Shown here in pieces: positions 9,123 to 18,595 of a stretch of 64,000 nt of DNA (its first letter is position 1; each line of letters opens with the position of its first letter). A model generated the notes under the pieces. That model made no database searches. It saw only the letters and a program-made list of their open reading frames with translations, and had not been told where the DNA came from. This stretch comes from CAZEDM01 sp964511075 (GTDB taxonomy: Bacteria; Zixibacteria; MSB-5A5; RBG-16-43-9). The stretch spans positions 219,631 through 283,630 of the forward strand of contig CAZEDM010000004.1 in assembly GCA_964511075.1 (NCBI GenBank). Direction: 5' to 3'. The position numbers and the translations under genes are program-made.

Positions 9123-9193
9123 ATTGCAGGGACAGAATCCGCCTTAGGCGGACCGCTACATTTTTTCGGGCGACCACAAGGGTCGCCCCTACA
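9123..9193. repeat. Two intergenic hairpins with CTACA flanks
   Basis: TCCGCC/GGCGGA (near 9138-9152) followed by CGCTACA, then GGGCGACC/GGTCGCCC (9168-9188) followed by CCTACA. They lie between the convergent rbr and miaB genes and may help transcription end there. Confidence 0.6.
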
Positions 9194-9194
9194 C

Positions 9195-10511
9195 TTACAT
9201 TATCTCCCCGAAAAGGGTAAAACTATCCGCATCTGTAATTTTGACTTTTACAATTTCCCCAAGTAAATCTTTATCTTCTTTCTCTTTTGAAATTATCACC
9301 GTTTTATTACTTCTTCCCTTTCCTTTCCAGCTATTTTTATCCCTTTTGCTTTTGCCGTCTATCAGGACCTCTTCGGTTCTACCGATCAATTCCTGATTTT
9401 TTTTCTTGGCGATATTTTTCTGCAGCTCTATCAAAGTCTGGAGCCTTTTTGTCTTCTCTTCCTGGGGAACATCATCCTCCAAAAGAAATGCCTTAGTCCC
9501 TTCCCTGGGCGAATACTTGAACATAAAGGCAGAATCAAATTCTATCTTTTTAACCATATCCAGGGTCTTTCGAAAATCATCCTCAGTCTCGCCCGGGAAG
9601 CCCACAATCAAATCAGTGGTCAGGCTCAAATTCTGGATTTTGCCTCTGGTTAAATCTACCAGGCTCAGATAATCCGCTGAACTATATTTTCTGTTCATCC
9701 TTTTCAGGATTTTGTCCGAGCCGGACTGCAGGGGCAGATGAAGATGCTCGCATACTTTCTCCAAACCAGCCATAGCCTGGATTAACTTTGGAGACAAATC
9801 CTTGGGATGAGAGGTCATAAATCTGATTCTCCGAATTTCCGTATTCGAGACCTCTTTCAGAAGGTCGGCAAAATCATACCCCTCCTCTTTATAGGAGTTG
9901 ACATTCTGCCCGATCAGGCTGACCTCCTTGCATCCGGATTCTATTAAGCACTGGACCTCTTTGATAATCTCCGAGACTTTTCTGTGTTTCTCCGCTCCCC
10001 GGACATATGGAACAACACAGTATGAGCAGAAATTCTCACACCCCCTGGAGATTGCCACAAAGGCAGTGTATTTATTCCCTCTTTTAGGCAGAGCTTCGAT
10101 TTCCCCTAACCCGGACAAAGAAAGAGCCACCAGGGGTCTCTCATTCTTCTCCTCCAGATATTCCGTAAGCTTGAAAAGCTCCTCAGTCCCCAGAACAAAA
10201 TCCAGGGCTGGAACTTCCCTTAGGAATTTTTCACCTAATCTCTGAGCCATACACCCGATCACAGCTAATTTGACTTCAGGATTTTCCAGCTTGTATCTGG
10301 AAAGCTCATTTAACCTGCCAATTGCTCTGGTCTCCGCATGCTCCCTTACCGAGCAGGTGTTGACAATTATCAGGCTGGCTTCTTCAGATCTGTTGGTTAT
10401 GGAATATCCTTTTTGCGTGAGGATACCCTTCAGCACCTCAGAATCATACACATTCATCTGACAGCCAAAGGTCTGGAAGAATACTTTTTTTGATGCAGGC
10501 TCTTTCCTCAT
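9195..10511 (-). CDS. miaB: tRNA-2-methylthio-N6-dimethylallyladenosine synthase
   Basis: A 438-residue radical-SAM methylthiotransferase that adds the methylthio group to i6A37 of tRNAs. The N-terminal domain has the three cluster cysteines in TFGCQMN, VNTCSVREHA and IGCMAQR. The SAM cluster motif is CENFCSYC near residue 150, and the C-terminal TRAM domain ends in DADSFTLFGE. No DUF or ribosomal-protein-methylthiotransferase signature is seen, so MiaB is preferred over RimO or MtaB. It is monocistronic and convergent with rubrerythrin. Confidence 0.93.
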   Translation of the reverse strand: MRKEPASKKVFFQTFGCQMNVYDSEVLKGILTQKGYSITNRSEEASLIIVNTCSVREHAETRAIGRLNELSRYKLENPEVKLAVIGCMAQRLGEKFLREVPALDFVLGTEELFKLTEYLEEKNERPLVALSLSGLGEIEALPKRGNKYTAFVAISRGCENFCSYCVVPYVRGAEKHRKVSEIIKEVQCLIESGCKEVSLIGQNVNSYKEEGYDFADLLKEVSNTEIRRIRFMTSHPKDLSPKLIQAMAGLEKVCEHLHLPLQSGSDKILKRMNRKYSSADYLSLVDLTRGKIQNLSLTTDLIVGFPGETEDDFRKTLDMVKKIEFDSAFMFKYSPREGTKAFLLEDDVPQEEKTKRLQTLIELQKNIAKKKNQELIGRTEEVLIDGKSKRDKNSWKGKGRSNKTVIISKEKEDKDLLGEIVKVKITDADSFTLFGEIM

Positions 10512-10735
10512 AAATGATATCTTTGCTCTTTTAACATTTCTTCTTTTATATCAATACGCTTCCCTGACTTCATCTGTTTTCAACACATTGGTGGCGGACA
10601 TACTCTGAAGAGATAGGAAGTAAGCTATGGTTAAGGCCAAGGCCTATTCCTATGAGTATAGATGCAACAGATAACACTATTTATTCTAGAATCTGATATG
10701 ACGGTAAATGCCTTTATTCATCAATACCATATACA

Positions 10736-11743
10736 TTATTGCCACCACTGTCCGATAAAGTAGATCCTTGTATCATCCAGCGAAAATACCGCATTATGAC
10801 ACAAGAAATCTGCTGGGAAATAGCCTGGAGTAATGACGTGGTTATCTGATCCATCAGAATTCATCATACAGAGATTATACTTACCTTCTCCCGCGATTGC
10901 AGCCAGAATATATACTATTTTATCTCCGGAGTGTGACCAGTTGGCAAAGCCCTGAGCGTACCCCTGGGAAGCGGTGCTGGTCAGGCTGGTTTCGGCACTG
11001 CCATCAGCAGATATAACATAAATATCGTAGCCGCCCTGGGCAAAACTCACGTCCACCAGCCTCTCAAAAGCGATCTTATTTCCGTCAGGGCTGATTCGCG
11101 GGTCATAATCTCCAATAGGAAGGTTGGCATTGCCCCACAGGCCGGCATCAAGAGGGTCGGTTACCTGCTGGGGATCAGTGCCGTCCGATTTCACGGACCA
11201 TATCTGATAATCCCTGGTAAAAGCTATCCTTCCAGCGCTTCCCCAGTCGACGTCAGCGTCATGCCCGCCTGAATTGTAGAGTAACTGCTGATTCGTTCCG
11301 TCCCGGTTCATGACGTAGAGATCCAGCGTACTGTCTCGCATTGAGAGGAAGACGATGCTTGAATCGTCAGGAGAAAAGGATGGATATGAATCGAAATAGT
11401 GATTGTCCGTGAGTCTGACCGGCACGCCGGCATTTACATCAAGGGTATAGATCTCGGAAGTTGTATCAATCCCAACCCCGCTCTGGGTTTTCCTGGAGAA
11501 GGCAAGATGAGTACCGGAGTTGCTCAGGTCGAGTCCCAGGATCTCGTCACCGGTGCTATAAAGCAAAACCACATCCTGCGAGGAAAGATCCAGGACATAT
11601 ATACCCCATTGACCCTCATGGGGGACTGTCCTGTTTTTCGAATCCGTAGATTTCTTTTTACCGCATCCCATTGAGAATAACACCAGGATGCAAAAGGCTG
11701 AAACAAAAATACAAATTGCTATTAAATTATTTCTTCCCCACAT
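10736..11743 (-). CDS. TolB-like beta-propeller lipoprotein
   Basis: A 335-residue exported protein with a signal peptide and lipobox FSMGC at about residue 27, so it is probably membrane-anchored. The rest consists of PD40/WD40-like strands with recurrent motifs such as PSFSPDDSSIVF, YVMNRDGTNQQLL, ISPDGNKIAFE and IYVISADGSAE, typical of a six-bladed TolB-type propeller. No enzymatic residues are evident, and no Tol-Pal genes are adjacent, so this is not TolB itself. It precedes the DUF885 lipoprotein without a shared operon signal. Confidence 0.75.
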   Translation of the reverse strand: MWGRNNLIAICIFVSAFCILVLFSMGCGKKKSTDSKNRTVPHEGQWGIYVLDLSSQDVVLLYSTGDEILGLDLSNSGTHLAFSRKTQSGVGIDTTSEIYTLDVNAGVPVRLTDNHYFDSYPSFSPDDSSIVFLSMRDSTLDLYVMNRDGTNQQLLYNSGGHDADVDWGSAGRIAFTRDYQIWSVKSDGTDPQQVTDPLDAGLWGNANLPIGDYDPRISPDGNKIAFERLVDVSFAQGGYDIYVISADGSAETSLTSTASQGYAQGFANWSHSGDKIVYILAAIAGEGKYNLCMMNSDGSDNHVITPGYFPADFLCHNAVFSLDDTRIYFIGQWWQ

Positions 11744-11827
11744 CTCTACCTCCCTTGAAAATATCTCCTGCGGTCAGCTCCCGAAAAAGGACGGTTGGGT
11801 ATCGCTCATCTCTTGACATCTGGGAAT

Positions 11828-13624
11828 TCACGGTGATTTTATGTAATCATCCACTACCTTTGCCAGTATCTCCAGGGGCAGGCTGCCATTCTCCAGCACC
11901 CTCATGTGAAAATCCTTGATGTCGAATTTCGAGCCCAGTTCCTTTTTGGCTTTTTCCCGAAGCTGCATAATCTTCAGTCTGCCGAGAGTGTAAGAGCAAG
12001 CCTGCCCGGGCCAGACTATGTAGCGGTCGATCTCGGCGCTGGAGGACCAGCCCAGGTTATCCTGCATATAGCTTGCCGCCTGTTCCTTGGTCCATCTCTT
12101 GTAATGAATCCCCGCATCCACAACTATGCGCACCGCGCGGAAAAGCTGGGAATTAAGCTCTGCTATGCGGGAATAGATATCCGGATGCCAGCCCGATTCC
12201 ATAGCTAAGTTTTCTACATACATCGCCCATCCCTCTCCGAACCCGGATAAGAACCAGAGGTTTTTGAACATCCGGTTCTGGGTCAGCTCCTGCTGCAAGG
12301 CGATCTGGTAATGATGCCCGGGAATGGTCTCATGGTAGGTCAGAGTGCGCATGTTCGGCTTGGGCAGCGGATACAGCATATTGACATAGAATACCGCTTT
12401 CCTTTTGCCGTCCAGGGAAGCAGGCTCATAATAGGTTAACCCGCCAGCTTCCTTGAATTCCGGAACCGGCTGAACCAGGACCTTTGTTCTGGGCAGGTAG
12501 CTGAACAGCTCCGGCAGCTTTTTCCAGGTGCTGTCGATCAAAGACTGGTAATCGCTCAGGATGACCTGGCCTCTGTCCGGGGTATCCGGGTAAAAGAACC
12601 TCTCGCGGTTCTCCGAACTATTCCACATAGCCCGGTATTCCCTGATCAGCTCCCCGTAAGTTCCATCTCCCCTGATTCCCAGCGAATCCAGAAGGATTCT
12701 GGCTTGTTCCTGCAGGGATTTTACCTCCTCCTGTCCTAACTGATAAACCTGTTCCGGAGAAAGGGAGGAGGTGGTCTGCATTTTCAGGCAGTATGCATAA
12801 TATTCTTCTCCATCCGGCAGTTTCCAGACGCCGGCTAAGCTGTCTGCTTTTGCAGAGGAGAGCTTAAGCTTCTGGATGAATTCTGCATAAGCCGGATAGA
12901 TCTTCCCTTCGAGGATCTGCCGGGCTTTTTTGCATAAACCTTCGGCAGTGGCAGGGTCGATAGAGGCAAGCTTCCCTTTGAAATCGAGATAGAGAAGATT
13001 CGAGTCCGGCTGAGCTTGAAGGAAATCATTCATCTGGAATTTAACCCGCTCGATTATGAAGACGGGCGGGTATATTCCTTTTTTCTCCTGGGAGTCGATT
13101 CTACTCAGGATCTGTTTAAGCCTCAGGGGATATTTTTCCAGGCGCTTTAAATAATCGTTTGCATCCTGCAGCCCATCGATGGTGTGGTATCCGGTGAGAA
13201 GGTTGGTTATCTGGCTGTGCACCCCGAACAGGTGGTCGATATAATAGCGATGGTCGACATATTTCTCCCCCTCCAGCTGAACTCCCAGCAGCCACTCCAG
13301 TATGGCGGCATCGATTCCCTGCGAGGAAGTGATTTTAGCCTTGTCGATCTTCGCCAGGCTGTTCAGATATTTTCTTGCCAGGTCGTAATTAGCCTTTATC
13401 CCCGCATCCGAGAGATCGTTCAGTCCGTCCCGGTTATAATCATACCCGCTTTCCCGCGGCAAGCCCAGCTGGGAGGCCTCTTCCGGATTGAGCCTGATGA
13501 ACTCCCTGAAATAATCGTCAAAGACCTTCTCGATTTTAGCTGAATCCGGATTTACGAAGGGCTGGCATGATACTAAACTAAAAAGAGCTAACCAAACCGA
13601 AATTGCTAAGATTACCTGTTTCAT
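11828..13624 (-). CDS. DUF885 family lipoprotein, putative metallopeptidase
   Basis: A 598-residue protein with lipobox SLVSC at residue 20, so probably a lipoprotein. The DUF885 hallmark HETIPGHHYQ lies near residue 430 and resembles a metal-binding peptidase motif. GFGEGWAMYVENLA and RIVVDAGIHYKRWTKEQA are further conserved family segments. Family members are suspected carboxypeptidase-like hydrolases; substrate unknown. AAAGGAG precedes the ATG. It is the last clearly core-type gene before the A+T-rich methylase/ATPase cassette. Confidence 0.8.
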   Translation of the reverse strand: MKQVILAISVWLALFSLVSCQPFVNPDSAKIEKVFDDYFREFIRLNPEEASQLGLPRESGYDYNRDGLNDLSDAGIKANYDLARKYLNSLAKIDKAKITSSQGIDAAILEWLLGVQLEGEKYVDHRYYIDHLFGVHSQITNLLTGYHTIDGLQDANDYLKRLEKYPLRLKQILSRIDSQEKKGIYPPVFIIERVKFQMNDFLQAQPDSNLLYLDFKGKLASIDPATAEGLCKKARQILEGKIYPAYAEFIQKLKLSSAKADSLAGVWKLPDGEEYYAYCLKMQTTSSLSPEQVYQLGQEEVKSLQEQARILLDSLGIRGDGTYGELIREYRAMWNSSENRERFFYPDTPDRGQVILSDYQSLIDSTWKKLPELFSYLPRTKVLVQPVPEFKEAGGLTYYEPASLDGKRKAVFYVNMLYPLPKPNMRTLTYHETIPGHHYQIALQQELTQNRMFKNLWFLSGFGEGWAMYVENLAMESGWHPDIYSRIAELNSQLFRAVRIVVDAGIHYKRWTKEQAASYMQDNLGWSSSAEIDRYIVWPGQACSYTLGRLKIMQLREKAKKELGSKFDIKDFHMRVLENGSLPLEILAKVVDDYIKSP

Positions 13625-13789
13625 AATCGCTCCTTTGCTTATATGTCATTCAAATCTGAGTTTGTCACAATAGGGTTTGTACTCTAAAATCTCGATACTG
13701 AATTATTATGAAGCATCACTTTAAACGACGAGGTTAATATTATATATTGCAAATAATTACATTGTAGTAACGACAAGGGGGGTTACCTG

Positions 13790-13838
13790 AAATTGCCCAA
13801 ACAAATCAATCGTCGGGTGTCTTGCTCACCCAGAGCTA
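13790..13838. repeat. Left copy of the imperfect direct repeat bracketing the dcm cassette
   Basis: About 50 bases beginning AAATTGCCC and containing CAATCGTCGGGTG. A copy in the same orientation with roughly four-fifths identical bases lies at 19037-19086, so the vsr-dcm-ATPase-receiver genes sit between two copies. Confidence 0.6.
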
Positions 13839-13879
13839 TTTCTCTGTCTCAAAACGATACTGCATCTAACATATTTTAT

Positions 13880-15160
13880 TTATCCCTTATCAATCGGCCA
13901 ATAAACAGAAACCACGCCTGGCCGATTAACATGTCTTGATATATATGACTGGATATCAACGAGTAATTCATGTCTGATTCTACCCAGAAGTTTTTTGCTG
14001 GATTTTTTTGTATTAAGCGGTAAAGTTGTCAGACATCTGATATCAAAAACTAACCTGTATTTTTTATTTTTAATATTAACCAAAGGCGATATATAAAGAT
14101 AGTCGGTCTTTCTCTTTATTTTTTTTGAATACTCTGAAGGCCACATAAGTCCTGGCATGAACCTGTAAACACGCATTTTTTTACAGGTGTAATCGCACAC
14201 AGAAGAAACCTCTAGGAAAACATCTTCCACTGAATCAATCAAACCATCTTTGTCATGATATTGCCTTAAATCACCATCAAAAACGTCTTGTATCAAAGCA
14301 GGTTTTCTGTTATTAATTCTCCCCTCATAAATATTCCCCGGTTTTATAGAATCATCATCTTCCACTTCAGCCATCAATAATCTTGAATTGATTTTTGAGA
14401 CTATATCAGCATCAGGTTTGCCTCTGATGCGGCTACTTTTGTTTTTTCCGGTATACTGAAAGTTTTTTATTGCACTTTCAAGATTGTCAATAAAAGCCAT
14501 ATTGAAAGTCAGAAGGGAATTTTTAGATATTTCGTTGATATTGCCTGGTTGAAGCCTTTCGCCGGCATAAGCCTTGGCAAGCTCGCGAGACACCATAAAC
14601 ATATTTTTGTTCCAATTCATATCTGAGGGATAAAATGATGAGAAATCATCCACTATTCCCCCTGCGGATTTATGAACAATGTTTTCCCATAAAACAAACA
14701 GATGGAATGCACCAGCTTTGTCTAATTCATTCTTGAGACGGGATTCTATTCTGTTTAGATTGTAACCACCTCTTTTGTATTTGCATTCATTCTTACGAAG
14801 ATCCAGTAAAAACAATGGAGCATTTTTTGCTAGAGCATTTTTGATTCCTGCTTTTAGCTCTGTGTGTTTGGTCCATACAATCAAAATATATGGCCCGCTT
14901 ACACCTGGACCAATTATACGATTAATAACTCCCACTGCTGTTGATACTTTGGTTTTATCGCTTTGGCCATCAGTGCCAAGTACTACATCCAAGAAAATAA
15001 TACGCACTCCGGCGATAGGCTTTGTTGGTAATTCTTCTTGCTTGAGCCCCGTATAATAGAGTATCGGAATACCTTTTTTTGCCAAAACCTTCACCAATGG
15101 AAGTGCTTCATCATCCTTATCATCAATTACTACTACTCTTCCACTTTCAGGTATATTCAT
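13880..15160 (-). CDS. Receiver-like N-terminus with an unassigned C-terminal domain
   Basis: A 426-residue protein, last gene of the four-gene cassette. Residues 8-110 resemble a response-regulator receiver: VVVIDD gives an acidic pair (Asp13, Asp14), IIFLDVVLG offers Asp58 at the phosphoacceptor position, and WTKH near residue 98 may supply the conserved Thr/Lys. The remaining 300 residues match nothing I recognise; no DNA-binding helix-turn-helix or nuclease motif is visible. The ATG overlaps the ATPase stop by four bases (ATGA) with GAGAGGG upstream, indicating coupled translation. Inferred role: phosphorylation-controlled output partner of the upstream kinase-like ATPase. Confidence 0.7.
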   Translation of the reverse strand: MNIPESGRVVVIDDKDDEALPLVKVLAKKGIPILYYTGLKQEELPTKPIAGVRIIFLDVVLGTDGQSDKTKVSTAVGVINRIIGPGVSGPYILIVWTKHTELKAGIKNALAKNAPLFLLDLRKNECKYKRGGYNLNRIESRLKNELDKAGAFHLFVLWENIVHKSAGGIVDDFSSFYPSDMNWNKNMFMVSRELAKAYAGERLQPGNINEISKNSLLTFNMAFIDNLESAIKNFQYTGKNKSSRIRGKPDADIVSKINSRLLMAEVEDDDSIKPGNIYEGRINNRKPALIQDVFDGDLRQYHDKDGLIDSVEDVFLEVSSVCDYTCKKMRVYRFMPGLMWPSEYSKKIKRKTDYLYISPLVNIKNKKYRLVFDIRCLTTLPLNTKKSSKKLLGRIRHELLVDIQSYISRHVNRPGVVSVYWPIDKG

Positions 15161-17262
15161 TTTGCCCTCTCTTTCCGAAATGCAAGAACGACGATTGCTC
15201 CGGACCTAAATTCTTTAGGTACGGAAATTTCGCCTCTTTCAGGAAACATAATCTCTCCCCTATGTGCCTCCATCACGCTTTTTGCAATATGAAGTCCAAG
15301 CCCCATTCCATCGGACTTGGCTGAAATAAAAGGTTTTGTAATTTCTTCCGTAGGCAGTGAGAAACCGGGGCCATTATCAGCTATTATGACAGACAAATAA
15401 CCAGGAAGTTCATCTGATAGGGAAATGAATATTTTCTTGTCCTTCATACCTCCATAATCAAGCCACCATATGGAATTATCAATAACATTTAGAATTGTTC
15501 CGATAACAAGATTTCTTGCACATTTAAGTACAGGTTCACCCTTAAATCTGATATAATCCCTTATTATACTGATTTTGTGTGCGTTAAGTCTGAATTCAAC
15601 ATCAAAAATAGATTGTTCAATAAGCTTTTTCATATCCTCTGATTTCCTGCCAGTGCTCCGGATAATAACACTATATCCTTCAACCAGTTGTGCAAGATGT
15701 TTAACTAAAGCAACAATCCTCGCTGATGGTTTTTCCTTCTCAATAACCTTGACAAGTTCCTCTATTATTTTTTCAGCTTCATGAATCACAACCCCAAGAT
15801 TCAATCCTGCTCCAGCACTTTTCAAAAGCGTTTCATTGATAAACCTGTAATCATCTTCTATTCGCTTTAGATAAACAGAAATATCATCCTTTAATTTTAT
15901 ATCTTTGATTTTTGTCTCAACAAGATTTTTCAAATCAGCCAAATCAGAAATTACCGGCTCTGAGGCAGGCGTAGGCCCATAAAATGTCCTGATTTTATCC
16001 TTGTCTATTTCCCTGAATGTTTCTACCTTATCCAGAACATAAAGAATCGAGGCCTTGAAGACATTGAAAGCCTCATTATCAATGAACCCTTCCCTGTTAG
16101 TCTTCTCAATTAAATCCCTACTTTCCTTTCTCGAGAGATGAATAGCGCCTAGTATTATATTGTTGCTTATCCTTTTTGTAGGGACATTTACTCTCCGTAA
16201 GCCCAAATTAAGCCAGTCATTGCCCGGTTCACCGTAGTCATAAACCCTGATTCCATCTCTGTATATTCTTATTCCTCCGTTGATATCAAGATATTCCTTA
16301 AGCCCCTTTTTATCTTGTACCCCCAAAGACAGTATCTTTGCATCTCTGTCAAAAATCAAAGCCTCAAATATAATCTTTCCTATCCGGGCTACAGACAGAT
16401 CGATCGGCAAATTATCCTTATCAACCATCTTTCTTATTTTTTTGATTTCAATGTCGTGTTCGGTAACCTGTCTGTGATGCAGCTTTCTCATAGTTGGCCA
16501 AGGCATGAACTTATATCTAAACTTTTCAATAAGATGTCCTTCAATTTCGCATTCAATCTTAAATAATGCATAATCCTTTATCTGCTGCCAAGACAATAAT
16601 CCCTCAAGCCATTCCTTCTTGTCTGTCTCAAAATTCACCCTGAAAGAATCTGGGGCATCAAAAGGAGAACAAAGAGAATTTATTGAACGATAGACTTCTC
16701 TTATCATGGCTTTATTCCACGTACCCTTCAATTTACTTATGATTATCTTAGTTCCACTTTTGTTGCCAGTAAAAACATCTGGAGTTCTCTCGGTTATCCT
16801 GACGGGAATTTCATCAAGATATTTTGACTCCTTGAAAATGTCCCAGTTAATTTTTATAACAATCTCTCTGCCGTGTTCTTTCCTAGTTATCATTTCAATT
16901 TCATTACCGAGTTTGTAAACGCTGAATCTTCCTATACCTTTTTCTCCTAAAGGAAGTCGCTTAAATTCTTTCCTCTTACTATCTCCCTCAAGAAGCTTCT
17001 CCTTGTAATCACTTGCCGGTTCCATCCATACATTCTTTATTATCTCTAGATCCATACCCTTGCCATTATCTTCAACAGTAATAACACCTTTAACGCTATT
17101 ATCAAGATTCTTCATTGATATATTGACATAGGCGGCATCAGCATCATAGGAATTCTTAACAAGCTCAAGCAAAGCTATACTCTCATTTTTTATCAGTTGA
17201 TCACCAAGTTGTAATAGTAATCTTGCCCGAGGCTTAAAAATCACTTTATCCATGTCCGGCAT
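15157..17262 (-). CDS. Double GHKL ATPase: Hsp90/MutL-like N-terminus plus histidine-kinase-like C-terminus
   Basis: A 701-residue protein with two Bergerat-fold modules. N-terminal: ELLELVKNSYDADA-type N-box (33-43), DNGKGM (65-70) and GEKGIGRF (106-113), as in MutL/MORC/Hsp90 relatives. C-terminal: a helix with GVVIHEAEK placing His494 where histidine kinases keep their phosphoacceptor, N-box NVIDNS (about 592-597), IADNGPGF (627-634) and DGMGLGLHIAK (651-661). GGGAGG before 17262 fixes the start, giving a 17-base overlap with dcm. No membrane segment. Probably a cytosolic sensor kinase acting with the receiver-like protein and the methylase. Confidence 0.8.
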   Translation of the reverse strand: MPDMDKVIFKPRARLLLQLGDQLIKNESIALLELVKNSYDADAAYVNISMKNLDNSVKGVITVEDNGKGMDLEIIKNVWMEPASDYKEKLLEGDSKRKEFKRLPLGEKGIGRFSVYKLGNEIEMITRKEHGREIVIKINWDIFKESKYLDEIPVRITERTPDVFTGNKSGTKIIISKLKGTWNKAMIREVYRSINSLCSPFDAPDSFRVNFETDKKEWLEGLLSWQQIKDYALFKIECEIEGHLIEKFRYKFMPWPTMRKLHHRQVTEHDIEIKKIRKMVDKDNLPIDLSVARIGKIIFEALIFDRDAKILSLGVQDKKGLKEYLDINGGIRIYRDGIRVYDYGEPGNDWLNLGLRRVNVPTKRISNNIILGAIHLSRKESRDLIEKTNREGFIDNEAFNVFKASILYVLDKVETFREIDKDKIRTFYGPTPASEPVISDLADLKNLVETKIKDIKLKDDISVYLKRIEDDYRFINETLLKSAGAGLNLGVVIHEAEKIIEELVKVIEKEKPSARIVALVKHLAQLVEGYSVIIRSTGRKSEDMKKLIEQSIFDVEFRLNAHKISIIRDYIRFKGEPVLKCARNLVIGTILNVIDNSIWWLDYGGMKDKKIFISLSDELPGYLSVIIADNGPGFSLPTEEITKPFISAKSDGMGLGLHIAKSVMEAHRGEIMFPERGEISVPKEFRSGAIVVLAFRKERAK

Positions 17263-18595
17263 TTTTTACCTCCCTGAATGTATCATAAACTGATTCCGCT
17301 ATTTTCCTTGCAAGGAGTGGTGGCACTGCATTTCCTATCTGCCTGAAGATTTTGTTGTAAGGGCCCGCAAACCCTTCATGGTCAGGATACCAGTCAGGGA
17401 ATGACTGGATTCTTGCAGCCTCCCTCACTGTGATTGTTCTTGCCTGACTACTGTCAGGATGAATGAACCTGTTGCCATCCTTCTGAAGATGTGCGAAAAT
17501 AGTTGAACACGCCTTTCCCCAGCTCTGCTTCTTGTATTTGTCCTTGAAGCTGGACATATCATATTTTATCAACCTTCTGAGTCTTCTTATATTTTTGCTG
17601 TTGCTCTCAAAAATATCCTTTGCTCTCATCCCCTGCTTCATTCCCCTGAAAAGCAGAATATCATCCCTTTTCTGCCCTCTTGCAATATGATGAGTGAGAA
17701 CAGTCTGGCCGTTCAGCTTAATAAAATCAAGAAAAGTCTTCCCTTTCTCCGTAAGAGAATTGTAGTGCGTGAGGAATAAATCATTATGATATGTAATTGA
17801 ATCCTTGCCGGAAAATACCCTCTTGTTGTATCTTTCAATTTTCACTTTTTGATTATCTGTATTTATATCTGTAAACGTGATTTTTGCCTTCAGTTTGGGC
17901 AGGTCACCAATCGCCTCGAATAGTGTAACATACTCTGAAGTATTGTGTGTTGGCAGTGGATACGGATTCTTTATTCCAAGGTTGTTCCCGATTAGAAACA
18001 CTCTTTCTCTTGTCTGGGGAACACCATAATCAGCAGCATTAAGTATCATATAATCCGTTTTAATATCTTCATTTTCACTCTCAAAGGAATAACCAAGAGC
18101 TTTGAAGTAAGAAATGATTATATCAATGTACGTCCTGCCCTTGCTGTCCTTCTTGGAAAGTATCCCCTTGACATTTTCAAAAACAATAAATGAAGGTTTC
18201 AGCTCTTTAACAAGAGAAATATACTCCTCATAGAGCCTGTCCATAATTCTATACTTACGGGGATTTCCTTTCTTTCCGTTTCCTGACCTCGGTCCTATCA
18301 GCGAGAAAGACTGACAAGGCGGGCCACCGATTATAATATCCACCCCTTCCCTGCATCTTTTTACTATCTCATTGTGTATTTCCGGCTTGGTCAGATCAGC
18401 CTGAAGTACAATTTCTTCATTCCCATATTCTTTTGAAAAATGTTTTCTAAGAGTCTGACAGGAATACCTTTCATTATCTACTGCAAGAACGACCTCAAAT
18501 ACCTTTCTGCTTCCGCCATCTCTAACAAGATCAAAGCCCAGTGAAAAACCACCAGCGCCTGCAAATAAATCCAGAACCTTTAGCTTATCTTTCAT
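17246..18595 (-). CDS. dcm: DNA (cytosine-5-)-methyltransferase
   Basis: A 449-residue C5 methylase with all main motifs: I DLFAGAGGFSLGFD, IV GGPPCQSFS with catalytic Cys94, VI VFENVKG, VIII QTRERVFLIG, IX TITVREAARIQSFPDW and X QIGNAVPPLLA. The variable region between VIII and IX (about 220-370) should hold the target-recognition domain; the site cannot be read from sequence. It overlaps vsr upstream by ATGA and the GHKL ATPase downstream by 17 bases. The cassette looks A+T-richer than dnaJ next to it, suggesting transfer. Confidence 0.93.
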   Translation of the reverse strand: MKDKLKVLDLFAGAGGFSLGFDLVRDGGSRKVFEVVLAVDNERYSCQTLRKHFSKEYGNEEIVLQADLTKPEIHNEIVKRCREGVDIIIGGPPCQSFSLIGPRSGNGKKGNPRKYRIMDRLYEEYISLVKELKPSFIVFENVKGILSKKDSKGRTYIDIIISYFKALGYSFESENEDIKTDYMILNAADYGVPQTRERVFLIGNNLGIKNPYPLPTHNTSEYVTLFEAIGDLPKLKAKITFTDINTDNQKVKIERYNKRVFSGKDSITYHNDLFLTHYNSLTEKGKTFLDFIKLNGQTVLTHHIARGQKRDDILLFRGMKQGMRAKDIFESNSKNIRRLRRLIKYDMSSFKDKYKKQSWGKACSTIFAHLQKDGNRFIHPDSSQARTITVREAARIQSFPDWYPDHEGFAGPYNKIFRQIGNAVPPLLARKIAESVYDTFREVKNAGHG

